Shown: one piece after another, positions 27,364-36,642 of the stretch | Layout of the letters: each line of letters opens with the position of its first letter | Numbering within the stretch: position 1 is the first letter of the stretch | Translations under genes and position numbers: made by a program | NCBI RefSeq assembly: GCF_000960975.1 | Contig: NZ_CP010803.1 | Location: 2,880,405-2,944,404 of the forward strand | DNA from: Martelella endophytica | Lineage (GTDB): Bacteria > Pseudomonadota > Alphaproteobacteria > Rhizobiales > Rhizobiaceae | DNA: 64,000 bases | Direction: 5' to 3' | The notes under the pieces: generated by a model | What the model was told of the DNA's origin: nothing | The model's input: the letters and a program-made list of their open reading frames with translations, nothing else | Databases searched by the model: none

Positions 27364-27389
27364 GGAACTCTGAAGGCAGGCCGCGCGTT
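27364..27389 (+). promoter_or_regulatory. EcfG (general stress sigma factor)-type promoter
   Basis: GGAAC (27364-27368), exactly 17 bp, then CGTT (27386-27389): this is the alphaproteobacterial EcfG/RpoE2 consensus GGAAC-N16-17-CGTT. It lies 37 bp before the entericidin-like lipoprotein start, a good distance for transcription. Confidence 0.55.
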
Positions 27390-27426
27390 TCTCCTGCAAC
27401 CCAACCGAATGTTCAGGAGTCTTTCG

Positions 27427-27591
27427 ATGTTTAAGGGAAAAATTTTCGCCGCCGCCGCTGCCATCATCGCGCTTGGCACCTTCCTCACCTCGTGCGGCAA
27501 CACGATCGAGGGCATGGGGCAGGATACGGCAAACGCCATTGATGCGACACAGGATGCCGGTCGCAGCGTCGACAACGCCGCCAGCTACTGA
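27427..27591 (+). CDS. entericidin-like small lipoprotein
   Basis: 54 residues (MFKGKIFAAAAAIIALGTFLTSC). The lipobox LTSC places the lipidated Cys near residue 23; the mature part CGNTIEGMGQDTANAIDATQDAG matches the entericidin A/B family. CAGGAG lies 7 bp before the ATG. Entericidins are small bacterial membrane lipoproteins, sometimes linked to stress-driven lysis. It has a promoter of the general stress type, and a bidirectional terminator follows at 27616-27644. Confidence 0.85.
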   Translation: MFKGKIFAAAAAIIALGTFLTSCGNTIEGMGQDTANAIDATQDAGRSVDNAASY

Positions 27592-27615
27592 TTTCAGACA
27601 ATCCGCTTCGGCAGA

Positions 27616-27644
27616 AAAGCGCCCGGGCCCCGCCCGGGCGTTTT
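27616..27644. terminator. bidirectional terminator between lipoprotein and Gfo/Idh gene
   Basis: Stem CGCCCGGG / CCCGGGCG with a 5-nt loop is flanked by AAAAG and TTTT. It lies between two convergent genes. Confidence 0.75.
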
Positions 27645-27651
27645 GCTGTTT

Positions 27652-28728
27652 TCAGAAGGCTTTCTGCCAGCCGTTGTAGAAGGGGTGATCGGCCATGATC
27701 GGCAGCGCCACGGCGCTGTAGGTCTTGGCAGACCAGTAGCAGGCGGTGGCGAAATCAAGGCTCTGGCGGGCATCGGCAAGGGTCACCGGCAGCGGCGTCT
27801 TGTTGCAGATCGCCCGGTGAAAGTCCTGCATCTGTCCGGCAAAGCCGAGCGGCGGCGGGGTGAAGTCGGCCAGGGCCTTTTCGATCTCCTCAGCCACCGC
27901 ATCATTGGCCGGCGTGAACCGCCAGTCGGCAGCACCCGGCCTGCAATAAGGGCGGCTATCGCTTTCGATGGTGACGTTCTCGAAGCAGAGACGAATGCGG
28001 CTCACCTCGTCGATCGAACCGGTCGTCGCCGTGACGGCGGCAATCGCGCCGCAGGTGAGTTCGACGCTGACGCTCGCGCAATCCTCCACCTCGATGCGGT
28101 TCACCCGTGTCGCGATGCGCGCAAACAGCGAGCGGACGGGGCCGAGCAGATAGAACAGCAGGTCATTGGTATGGATGGCGTGGTTCATCAGCGTGCCGCC
28201 CAGCGCATCCTCCCAATTGCCGCGCCACGGCTTTTCGTAATATTCCGAGGTGCGGTGCCAGTGGGTCTCGCAGGTGGCGAGATAGGGCTTGCCGGCGATG
28301 CCGAGTTCGATCAGCCGGCGCGCTTTCTGGACGCCCTCCTTGTAGCGATACTGCATGATCGGCATTACCCGGCCGGTGGAGCGCGATTCGGCATCGAGCA
28401 TGTCGTCGATGTCGGCAAGCGAGCCGACCAGCGGCTTTTCGCAGATCACGTGCTTGCCGGCCTTCAGGGCGGCGAGAATCAGGTCTTTGTGCGTGCCGGG
28501 CGGGGTGCAGACATCGATGATGTCGATGTCTTCCATGCCCAGCAGGGCATCATATTCGGTGACAAGGTTGCCGATCGCGAATTCTTCGCCGCAGGCCTTC
28601 AGCCTGGCTTCGTCACGGTCGCAGAGGACCGCAACTTCAAAACGGTCCTTGTTGGGCAGGTAACCGTCAAGAATGTGGCTGCGGCCGACCCCGAGGCCGA
28701 CGACCGCGACTTTCAATTTTCTTGTCAT
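27652..28728 (-). CDS. Gfo/Idh/MocA-family oxidoreductase
   Basis: 358 residues. N-terminal Rossmann fold: VAVVGLGVGRSHILDGYL, then the CEKPLVGS block with the conserved Lys near residue 97, followed by the C-terminal alpha/beta domain. The motif GGTLMNHAIHTNDLL carries the His-type substrate-binding region. Family members oxidise sugars, inositols or amino sugars with NAD(P). It is not next to a sugar transporter; the fructosamine-kinase homologue is 247 bp upstream on the same strand. Confidence 0.85.
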   Translation of the reverse strand: MTRKLKVAVVGLGVGRSHILDGYLPNKDRFEVAVLCDRDEARLKACGEEFAIGNLVTEYDALLGMEDIDIIDVCTPPGTHKDLILAALKAGKHVICEKPLVGSLADIDDMLDAESRSTGRVMPIMQYRYKEGVQKARRLIELGIAGKPYLATCETHWHRTSEYYEKPWRGNWEDALGGTLMNHAIHTNDLLFYLLGPVRSLFARIATRVNRIEVEDCASVSVELTCGAIAAVTATTGSIDEVSRIRLCFENVTIESDSRPYCRPGAADWRFTPANDAVAEEIEKALADFTPPPLGFAGQMQDFHRAICNKTPLPVTLADARQSLDFATACYWSAKTYSAVALPIMADHPFYNGWQKAF

Positions 28729-28975
28729 TCACAAATCCTGCAATTTCAGTGTGTCCATCGAAACGATGACGGATCAGCGCCACTGTGGCTGGTGGCCTTT
28801 AAGGAGTATGGCGCGCATCCGGCACGGACGCTGTGAGGCTTGTCAAATACGTATCGCAAAACCGAACCAATAAAAACCGGCGTGTGACCACAGACCTATT
28901 TTCGCGTGAACCTAGCGCATCGTCCTGGAAAGCGGAACCAATTTTCACATGCCGCGTGTGAGATGCGCCTGGACG

Positions 28976-29782
28976 TCAAACGCCGCATTGTCTGAGAAAC
29001 CCGTCGACCATGCCGCGATAGCCCTCGCCGAAAAGCCGCAGATGCACGAGCGCCGGCCACAGGCTGTAGACCGCGCGCCGCTCCTGCGCACCCGGATCGA
29101 GCGGCGGGTAGGTCGCGTAGAAGTCCGGGCCCGGATTGCCGAAGAGGTGCAGCATGGCGAGGTCCACCTCGCCATGGCCGTGGTAGCAGGCAGGATCGAT
29201 GAGCGCCGTGACCCGTCGCCCGTCATGCATGACATTGCCGGACCAGAGGTCGCCATGCAGAAGCGCCGCCGGTGGGGTGTCGGGGATGAGATCGCCAAGC
29301 CGCCCGGCAAGCGCTTCGAGCCGTCTTGCCACTGGCGAAGCGACATGCGGGACATTGTTGAGAAGGCGGTTGTCGCGCCAGAAGCCGACCCATGAAGGCG
29401 AGGGAGCGTTGCGGATGGCAACCTTGCCGAAGGCGTAGTCGGCGTCGAAGCCATAGGTGGAGCCCGTCGCACCGTGAAGCTTGCCGAGAACTTGTCCGAG
29501 GTCGCCGCCCGCTCGGCCGATCCCGCTTCCGCCCGGAACCTTCTCGATGACGAGAATTTCGGAACTGGTCGCGATGACGGCGGGAGCGGGCGCTCCTGTC
29601 GCCGCGATCCGTCGCAGCATCTCGCCCTCGACATCCGGTGCGGGGCCGCCCTTGGCGATGAAATGCCGTCCGTCCGGCGTCTCGACGCGCATGAGCGAGG
29701 AGAGGTCGCCGCTGGCGAAATGGGAGAGGCGGACGGTTTCGACGCCGAGCAGGTCGGCGATGGTGACGGAAATATCGGTCAT
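28976..29782 (-). CDS. fructosamine kinase-family protein
   Basis: 268 residues of the aminoglycoside-phosphotransferase fold. The catalytic loop HGDLWSGNV has Asp178 and the metal-binding DP at about residue 194, followed by GEVDLAMLHLF. It also has the FLHGATGSTYG-type N-terminal segment of the family. Members phosphorylate fructosamines or ribulosamines on proteins for repair of glycation, or act on other ketoamines. It may be co-transcribed with the Gfo/Idh gene downstream. Confidence 0.85.
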   Translation of the reverse strand: MTDISVTIADLLGVETVRLSHFASGDLSSLMRVETPDGRHFIAKGGPAPDVEGEMLRRIAATGAPAPAVIATSSEILVIEKVPGGSGIGRAGGDLGQVLGKLHGATGSTYGFDADYAFGKVAIRNAPSPSWVGFWRDNRLLNNVPHVASPVARRLEALAGRLGDLIPDTPPAALLHGDLWSGNVMHDGRRVTALIDPACYHGHGEVDLAMLHLFGNPGPDFYATYPPLDPGAQERRAVYSLWPALVHLRLFGEGYRGMVDGFLRQCGV

Positions 29783-29893
29783 GCTCGTTCTTGCTGATGC
29801 GTGAACACTTTACGCCGGCCCCTGTCGTCGCATAAAACGCCGCTTGCGCCCGGCCATTCAAGGCTAGGGCAAGACGGCAAGGGAGTGCAAGTT

Positions 29894-31297
29894 TTGGCGA
29901 TCGAGGATGTGAAGAGCCGCCCGCGTGACAGCGAAGCGACGGCGAAGGTCATCGACCTTCTGAAGGAGCGGTTTTCCGACAGGGTCCAGACCGGCGAGGC
30001 CTTTCGCGCCCAGCACGCCCACACCACCACCTACCTGCCGCCGCAGCTTCCGGACGCCGTTTTCTTTGCCGAGAGCGTCGAGGATGTGAAAGCGGTGGTC
30101 AAGCTCTGCGCTGCGCACAAGGTGCCGATCATTCCCTTCGGAACGGGCTCTTCGCTCGAGGGCCAGATCAACGCGCCGGAGGGCGGCATTTCGCTTGACC
30201 TGTCGCGCATGGACAAGGTGCTGGAGGTCAACGCCGAGGATCTCGATTGTCGGGTCGAGCCGGGCGTAACCCGCGAGGCGCTGAACGAATATCTGCGCGA
30301 CACCGGCCTGTTCTTTCCGATCGACCCGGGTGCCAATGCCTCGCTTGGCGGCATGGCCTCGACGCGGGCATCCGGCACCAATGCGGTGCGTTACGGCACG
30401 ATGAAGGACGTGGTGCTGGCCGTGACGGCGGTTACTGCCGATGGTGAGGAAATCACCACCGCCCAGCGGGCCCGCAAGTCGTCGGCCGGCTACGACCTGA
30501 CCCGGCTCTTTGTCGGTGCCGAAGGGACGCTTGGCGTCATCACCTCGATCACGCTGAAGCTTGCCGGTATTCCGGAGAAAATCGCCGGCGGCGTTTCGTC
30601 TTTCCAGACGCTCGAGGATGCCTGCAATGCGGTGATCATGACCATCCAGATGGGCATACCCGTTGCTCGTATCGAGCTTCTCGATGCCGTACAGGTGAAG
30701 GCCTGCAACGCCTATTCGGGGCTCTCCTTCCCCGAAATGCCGCTTCTATTGCTGGAATTTCACGGCAGCGAACAGTCGGTTGCCATGCAGTCGGAGCAGT
30801 TTGCCGAGATCGCGGCGGATTGCGGTGGTTCGGAGTTCGTCTGGACCGCCAATGCGGAAGAACGCGCGAAACTCTGGAAGGCCCGCCACAGCGCCTACTG
30901 GGCCGGCCGGGCGTTGGCGCCCGAGCTGTCGGGGCTTTCCACCGATGTCTGCGTTCCGATATCGCGGCTTGCCGAGTGCGTTGCCGAGACGCAGAAGGAT
31001 GTCGAGCGCGAGGGCTTCCTGGCGCCGATCGTCGGCCATGCGGGCGACGGCAATTTCCATCTGCTGCTGATCTTCAACGACAAGGATCCCGGCGAAATCG
31101 CGCGCGTCGAAGATTTCACGGCGCGGCTTGCCCGGCGGGCGCTTGCCATGGGCGGCACCTGCACCGGCGAGCACGGCGTCGGGCAGGGCAAGAAAAGGCT
31201 GGTCGCCGAGGAAATGGGCGGCGCCATCGGCGTGATGCGGGCGGTCAAGAAGGCGCTCGATCCCGATGGTATCTTCAATCCCGGCAAGATTTTCTGA
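29894..31297 (+). CDS. FAD-linked oxidase (glycolate oxidase GlcD / D-lactate dehydrogenase type)
   Basis: 467 residues counted from the TTG at 29894. An FAD-binding PCMH domain (about 60-235) includes IPFGTGSSLEGQINAP and PGANASLGGMASTRASGTNAVRYG; the C-terminal oxidase domain ends GGTCTGEHGVGQGKKRL and FNPGKIF. It oxidises a short 2-hydroxy acid such as glycolate or D-lactate and passes electrons to the quinone pool. The TTG at 29894 is preceded by GGGAG; a GTG at 29801 is an alternative start and would extend the protein. No GlcE/GlcF subunits are adjacent, so it is a single-subunit type. Confidence 0.85.
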   Translation: MAIEDVKSRPRDSEATAKVIDLLKERFSDRVQTGEAFRAQHAHTTTYLPPQLPDAVFFAESVEDVKAVVKLCAAHKVPIIPFGTGSSLEGQINAPEGGISLDLSRMDKVLEVNAEDLDCRVEPGVTREALNEYLRDTGLFFPIDPGANASLGGMASTRASGTNAVRYGTMKDVVLAVTAVTADGEEITTAQRARKSSAGYDLTRLFVGAEGTLGVITSITLKLAGIPEKIAGGVSSFQTLEDACNAVIMTIQMGIPVARIELLDAVQVKACNAYSGLSFPEMPLLLLEFHGSEQSVAMQSEQFAEIAADCGGSEFVWTANAEERAKLWKARHSAYWAGRALAPELSGLSTDVCVPISRLAECVAETQKDVEREGFLAPIVGHAGDGNFHLLLIFNDKDPGEIARVEDFTARLARRALAMGGTCTGEHGVGQGKKRLVAEEMGGAIGVMRAVKKALDPDGIFNPGKIF

Positions 31298-31433
31298 TTT
31301 TGCGCATTGGGCGAAACCGGTGGGAGTGGCATGCTGGCGGCGAACTGGCCTCGCCTTGGGGGCCGTGCTAGGTTCGGGCGGGCCGGCTGACGCTGTCGCG
31401 CCCTGATGCGAATGAATTGAGGGAACCGCGAGA

Positions 31434-34400
31434 TTGCTGGGACGGATACTTGTTTTCATCGGTGGGTTGCTGGTGCTCGTCCTGTTCGCGGCTCTCATCG
31501 TTCCCTATTTCATTGACTGGAGCAATTTCAGCCGCGAATTCGAAGCGCAGGCGAGCCGCGCGCTCGGCAAGAAGGTCGAGGTCACCGGTGACGTCGATGT
31601 GCGCATCCTGCCCTTTCCGTCGATCACCCTGCATGATGTCCGCGTCGGCCGCGATGCCGACGGCAAGCCGCTCGCGACGGCCGATGCCTTCTCGATGGAT
31701 GCCGAGCTCGCGCCCTTCCTCAGCGGCGAGGTGCGGGTGTTCAAGATGGCGCTCGACAAGCCGGTGCTCAATCTCACCATAGATGAGGACGGCGTCCTGT
31801 CCTGGACCAATACCGGAGCCGCGGGCCTCGCCTCCCGCCGCGTCGTCTTCGAGGACGTCACGGTGCGCGATGGCGAATTACACCTCAACGACGTGCTCAC
31901 CGGCAGGGTGCGCACGCTTTCCGATATCGATGCCTCGCTGTCGTCGAATGCGCTCGCGGGTCCGTGGCGGATGGAGGGAAGCGCCGCGCTTGACGACCAT
32001 GCGGCGAATTTCGGGGTTCTGACCGGCAGGCCTGATCCCGAAACTGGCGCCATGCGGCTCAGGCTTTCGGTGACGCCGGAGGAGTGGCCGGTCGCGTCGA
32101 CATTCGAGGGCGATGTCTCGCTGAAAGATGGCCGGCCGGTCTATGCAGGCACGTTCCGGCTGCAGGCGGATGAAAGCGAGACCGCGAATGCGGCCAATGA
32201 CGCAGACGGTGATGCCGAGCAGGCTCCGCCGCCGCCGCGCGCGAGTGGCACGTTCGAGCTCACCAATGATTCCTTCAAGGTCTCCGAGTACCGGCTGGAG
32301 ATCGGCAGCCGCGTCGACCCTTACGTGATTTCCGGAGAGGGCGATTTCGACACGCGCCCCGGCGGCTCGTTCCTGCTGACGGCGAACGGCCAGCAGTTCG
32401 ACATCGAGCGGCTTTCCGACTACGGCGCCAACGAGAAGAAGGGGCGCGTCTCGTCTTCCAATGCCCGCCAGCGCCTCGATGCGCTGATCGGCTTCCTGCG
32501 GCAGGTGCCGATCCCGCAACTGCCCGGAAAGGTCACCTTCCGGCTGCCGGCACTGGTCGCCGGCGATACCACCATCCGCTCCGTGGTGCTCGATGCACGG
32601 CCGGACGGGGATGGCTGGCAGATCGAAAACGCCTCGGCCGAGCTTCCTGGGCGCACGCAGGTCGAGGCCTCCGGCAGGCTCGCGCTCGGCGAGGGTGACG
32701 CCACGGCCTTCGATGGCGCGCTGCTTGTCGCCTCGCGGCAACCGACCGGGTTGTCGCAATGGCTGACCGGCATGGTGGGCCCGGAAATCCGGGCGCTGAG
32801 CCGCGCCGGCTTTTCCGCCGATGTGTCACTCACCCGTGAATCGCAGGTGTTCGACAATCTGCAGGTCGTCGCCGGGGATGCGGTGCTGAACGGTTCGCTC
32901 GCCCGGCGTGACGATGGCTCGGCTACGCCGGAGCTCGATGTCGACCTTTCCGGTAATGTCATCGATCTTGCGGCGCTGAGGGCGCTGGCGGGCCTGATGA
33001 TCGGCGGCGATGTCGATGCCGGCCTCAACCAGCACAAGATCACGGCTTCGATCAAGGCCGATACGCTGAATGCGTTCGACTTGACCGCCAAAGCCGTCGA
33101 TGCCGCCTTCACCTATCAGGCAGGCTCCGTTGCCATCGACAATATCTCGATCGGCGACCTCGCCGGCGCGAAGCTCATGGTCACGGGGCAGGCGCAGACC
33201 GGTGACAGCCAGTCCGGCTCGGCGCGGGTCTCGCTGGCGGCTGCCGATATTTCCGCCTTTGTCGAGACGATCGAAGACCGGTTCGGCGACTATCCCGCCC
33301 TGACCATGCTGAAGGACAGTTCGCTCTGGTATCAGAACACCGACCTTTCCGCCGACCTTACCTTCGGCGATGACGGGAAGAGTGGGTCGGTCGTCTTCCG
33401 TGGTACATCGAACGGCAGCAAGATTGCCGGGTCATGGCGGCTCGACGGGCTTGCCGCCGATGCGGCGATGAGCGGACAGATCCAGGTGTCGAACACCGAT
33501 GCTGCCGTCATCTTCGGCCAGGCGGGGCTTTCGCCCCTGCCGATCCCCGGCCCGGCAGGGGGGCAGTTCTCGCTGACGGTGGAACGGCCGGCCGGCGGTG
33601 CGCCGGCGACGCTCACCCTGCGTGCCAGCAGCGGCGATACCCGCCTGACGGCTTCGGGGGAGGGCAGCCTCGCGGCGGCGGATTTCCTGAGCGGCCATTA
33701 CGATGTTTCGGTTTCGAGCCCGGACCTCGAGCCCTATCTGGCGATGAATGCGCTGGCGGTGCCCGGCACGGCTTTCGGCGTGCCGGTCTCGCTGAAATCG
33801 GCGCTCGATATCACTGCTGATGACTATCGCCTGACCGGCCTGACCGGAACTGTCGACAGCAACGGCGTTGCCGGCCAGCTGGCGCTTGCCCGGGGCACCC
33901 CCGTCACGCGCATCGACGGCCAGCTTTCGCTCGACAGCCTGGATCTCGCCTGGCTGATGGAAGCGATCTACGGTCCGAACTTCACCACGGATGCGGACGG
34001 GCTTTCCGGCGAACCATTTGGCGATGCCTATTTCGGTACGGCCGAGGCGCGCATCGACGTTCAGGCAGGCTCTTTCGATCCCGGCCTGTTCGGACCGATC
34101 ACCGGCATGAGCGGAACCGTTGATTTCCGCGGCGGCGGCCTTTCGCTCGATAACCTCGCCGGCGGCTATCTCGGCGGAACGCTCGCGGGTGACATGCGGC
34201 TCGGCAACACCAATGGCGATGGCTATTTCCAAGCCCAGCTCAACATCGCCGATGCGGCGCTGCCGGACGCGGTCTGGAAGATCAACGGCACGCCGGTGGT
34301 GAAAGGCCGCTTCGATCTCGGCCTCGTTGCCGAATCGACGGCGAAATCGGCAGCAGGTCTTCTCGACAAGGTCAGCGGCTCCGGCATGCTGACGCTGAAG

Positions 34401-35096
34401 GATGCGACGGTGACGGGCCTCGATTTCGCCGTGGTCGAGCCGTTGCTGGAATGGGCCGACAAGCAGGGCACCGAGATCGATAATGAGGCGATCGAAGCCC
34501 AGATGCGCTCGCTGGTCTTCGATGGCAGCGCCTTCGATATCGCCTCCGTGGCTGTTCCCTTCTCGATGACCGATGGCGTGCTGTCGGCCCGCAACGTCTT
34601 CGTCGACCTGCCTGAGGCCCAGCTTTATGGCGCCTTGCGAAGCGACCTTGCCCAGAGGGACATCGACGCCACGCTGGAGGCGACGCTGAAGCTTGGCGAC
34701 GAAGCGGAGGAAGGGGCGAGTGCCGGCTTCGTGCTGGGTTTCAACGGGCCGCTCGGCTCGCCGCTCCGCAGCTTCGACCTGACCGAAGTGAACAATTACC
34801 TGGCGCTGAGGGCCGTCGAAAGGGAACGCGCCCGGGTCGAACGGCTGCAGGCCGATATTCTTGAAAAGCAGCGTCTGCGCCGGGAAGCCTCCCTTTATCG
34901 CTATCGCGAGGAGCAGCGCCGCATCGAGGCCGAGCGCAAGGCGGCGGAGGAGGAAAGGCTGCGGCAGGAGGAAGAGGCGCGCCGGGCCGCGGAAGAAGCC
35001 GCCGAACAGGCCGACCGCGACACGCTGCTCGATTCCATCCTGAAGGGCGCGCAGGAATTCAAGGACGGCAATCCCAGTGCCCCTCCCGCCCCATAA
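31434..35096 (+). CDS. AsmA-family protein with charged C-terminal coiled coil
   Basis: 1220 residues, the largest gene in the window. A single N-terminal membrane helix (about residues 1-22, start TTG at 31434 after GAGGGAA) is followed by the AsmA domain (FSREFEAQASRALGKKVEV) and many beta-rich repeats to about 1100. The AsmA C-terminal domain then appears. The last 80 residues are very rich in Arg, Glu and Ala (a long coiled coil). AsmA proteins bridge the inner membrane and periplasm and are linked to lipid transport and outer-membrane assembly. The exact role in this organism is not known. Confidence 0.85.
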   Translation: MLGRILVFIGGLLVLVLFAALIVPYFIDWSNFSREFEAQASRALGKKVEVTGDVDVRILPFPSITLHDVRVGRDADGKPLATADAFSMDAELAPFLSGEVRVFKMALDKPVLNLTIDEDGVLSWTNTGAAGLASRRVVFEDVTVRDGELHLNDVLTGRVRTLSDIDASLSSNALAGPWRMEGSAALDDHAANFGVLTGRPDPETGAMRLRLSVTPEEWPVASTFEGDVSLKDGRPVYAGTFRLQADESETANAANDADGDAEQAPPPPRASGTFELTNDSFKVSEYRLEIGSRVDPYVISGEGDFDTRPGGSFLLTANGQQFDIERLSDYGANEKKGRVSSSNARQRLDALIGFLRQVPIPQLPGKVTFRLPALVAGDTTIRSVVLDARPDGDGWQIENASAELPGRTQVEASGRLALGEGDATAFDGALLVASRQPTGLSQWLTGMVGPEIRALSRAGFSADVSLTRESQVFDNLQVVAGDAVLNGSLARRDDGSATPELDVDLSGNVIDLAALRALAGLMIGGDVDAGLNQHKITASIKADTLNAFDLTAKAVDAAFTYQAGSVAIDNISIGDLAGAKLMVTGQAQTGDSQSGSARVSLAAADISAFVETIEDRFGDYPALTMLKDSSLWYQNTDLSADLTFGDDGKSGSVVFRGTSNGSKIAGSWRLDGLAADAAMSGQIQVSNTDAAVIFGQAGLSPLPIPGPAGGQFSLTVERPAGGAPATLTLRASSGDTRLTASGEGSLAAADFLSGHYDVSVSSPDLEPYLAMNALAVPGTAFGVPVSLKSALDITADDYRLTGLTGTVDSNGVAGQLALARGTPVTRIDGQLSLDSLDLAWLMEAIYGPNFTTDADGLSGEPFGDAYFGTAEARIDVQAGSFDPGLFGPITGMSGTVDFRGGGLSLDNLAGGYLGGTLAGDMRLGNTNGDGYFQAQLNIADAALPDAVWKINGTPVVKGRFDLGLVAESTAKSAAGLLDKVSGSGMLTLKDATVTGLDFAVVEPLLEWADKQGTEIDNEAIEAQMRSLVFDGSAFDIASVAVPFSMTDGVLSARNVFVDLPEAQLYGALRSDLAQRDIDATLEATLKLGDEAEEGASAGFVLGFNGPLGSPLRSFDLTEVNNYLALRAVERERARVERLQADILEKQRLRREASLYRYREEQRRIEAERKAAEEERLRQEEEARRAAEEAAEQADRDTLLDSILKGAQEFKDGNPSAPPAP

Positions 35097-35194
35097 ATGC
35101 CCGTTTTTCCGGCAATATGCACCCGGAAAACGGCGCGATAGGCTGGGCATTCCGACCCGAATCGCGCGATGGAACTTGAGATGGAGGCAGTGAA

Positions 35195-35575
35195 TTGCGG
35201 CGCATGATCTATCTGGCAATCGGCTGGCTGATGGTCGGGCTTGGTGTTGTCGGCGCTGTGCTGCCGATCATGCCGACCGTGCCCTTTCTTCTCGTTGCCG
35301 CCGCGGCATTTGCCCGTTCCTCGCCGGAACTTGAGGCGAAGCTGATGAGCCATCCGCGCTTCGGTGTTCATCTCAGGCAATGGCGGCATGAGGGTGCGAT
35401 CGCGCTGCCCGCCAAGGTGCTCGCCGTCACGGCCATGGCGATCAGCTTCACCTCCGTCATGATCTTCGGCGCGGCCTATCTCTGGCTGCAGGCGACGATC
35501 GGCATGGTGCTTCTTGCCTCTGCCATCTTCGTCATCACCCGTCCCCAGCCGGCGCTGGTGCGCGAGAACGCCTGA
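35195..35575 (+). CDS. YbaN/DUF454 small membrane protein
   Basis: 126 residues with three to four hydrophobic segments and the DUF454 pattern (GWLMVGLGVVGAVLPIMPTVPFLLVAAAAFARSSPE). The start is most likely the TTG at 35195, which has GGAGG 7 bp upstream; the next ATG at 35204 would put the site too far away. Function unknown; possibly co-transcribed with the AsmA gene 98 bp upstream, although a weak hairpin lies between them. Confidence 0.85.
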   Translation: MRRMIYLAIGWLMVGLGVVGAVLPIMPTVPFLLVAAAAFARSSPELEAKLMSHPRFGVHLRQWRHEGAIALPAKVLAVTAMAISFTSVMIFGAAYLWLQATIGMVLLASAIFVITRPQPALVRENA

Positions 35576-35592
35576 GGCATCGCAGCCGGCCG

Positions 35593-36642
35593 TCAGTCGG
35601 TCGGCGTCAGCTTCGGCACCTTCGACCAGTCGGGCTTGCTGATGCTATGAAGGGGTCGCGAAGTCGGGTCCTCGATCCGCGCCAGCACGGCGCGGGCAAG
35701 CTCGCGTCCTGCCTGGCTGAAATCCTCGCTCATGGCAATGATCTCCGGGCTCACCCAATTCAGGAAGTCGGCGGGCTGCTTGGCGACGAGGTCGATATCC
35801 TTGCCGAGCCGCAAGCCGCAGGATTTGAGCGCCGCCATGATCGGGATCGCGCTGCTGCCGGAGCAGGCAATGATGCCGTCCGGAGGCGCGGCCGAGGTGA
35901 GGGCGGCAACGAAGCCGTTGCGGATATCCGCAAGCGGCGAATCCGTCGATATCGACGTCAGCGGCGTTTCCTGCAGGCCGAAACGGGCAAGACCGCGCTC
36001 GAAGCCGGTGCGGAAGTGGCGATAGTAGGTAAGGTGACCGGGCGGCTGCAGCGCCACCACGCGCTTGCGCCCGCGAGCAGCGAGTTTCTCCACCGCATCA
36101 AAGGCATAGGCGTCGTTGTCAAAGTCATGGAACGGGTAGTTGCTGCAATCTTCCGTGCGGCCGTGGGCGGCGAAGGGAAGATTGCGGTCGAGCATCAGCG
36201 CGATGCGGGCATCATCCGGCGCGATGCGTGAGATGATGACGCCATCGGCCGAGCCCGTGTCGAGAATGTAGCGGATCGGGGCCATCTGGTCGTGATGGAT
36301 CGGCTGCGGCATCAGCACGAGGTGGTACGGCGTGTCGGCGAGCACGTCGGAAATGCCGAAGATCATCTGCCCCGACATGCCCATGATCTCTTCCTCGAGA
36401 TTAAGCACGAGCGCGATCACGTTGGTCTTGCCGGTCCGCAGCCTGACGCCGGCGCGGTTCGGCATGTAGCCGAGCTGCTTGGCAACGAGGCGCACGCGCT
36501 CCTTGGTATGTTCGGCAATGTCCGGCGCATCCTTGAGCGCCCGCGACACGGTGGTCACGCCGAGGCCGGTCATGTAGGCAATCGTCTTCAGGGTCGGCCG
36601 CTCGCTGGCGGTTTCGCGTTTTCTGCCCGTCGTCGTCTTCAT
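35593..36642 (-). CDS. LacI-family transcriptional regulator of the sugar cluster
   Basis: 349 residues. The N-terminal HTH is at about residues 19-40 (LKTIAYMTGLGVTTVSRAL), with the hinge MPNRAG near 62-67 and a periplasmic-binding-like sugar domain after it. It resembles AglR-type regulators of sugar ABC operons in rhizobia. It is divergent from the binding-protein gene across 504 bp, and probably represses that operon and responds to its sugar. The start at 36642 (MKTTTGRKRE) is chosen over an upstream ATG. Confidence 0.88.
   Translation of the reverse strand: MKTTTGRKRETASERPTLKTIAYMTGLGVTTVSRALKDAPDIAEHTKERVRLVAKQLGYMPNRAGVRLRTGKTNVIALVLNLEEEIMGMSGQMIFGISDVLADTPYHLVLMPQPIHHDQMAPIRYILDTGSADGVIISRIAPDDARIALMLDRNLPFAAHGRTEDCSNYPFHDFDNDAYAFDAVEKLAARGRKRVVALQPPGHLTYYRHFRTGFERGLARFGLQETPLTSISTDSPLADIRNGFVAALTSAAPPDGIIACSGSSAIPIMAALKSCGLRLGKDIDLVAKQPADFLNWVSPEIIAMSEDFSQAGRELARAVLARIEDPTSRPLHSISKPDWSKVPKLTPTD

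Noticed and set aside
33432..35219. Long open minus-strand frame antisense to the AsmA gene
   Set aside because: Overlaps a clear 1220-residue AsmA gene with a good start; no domain in the shadow.
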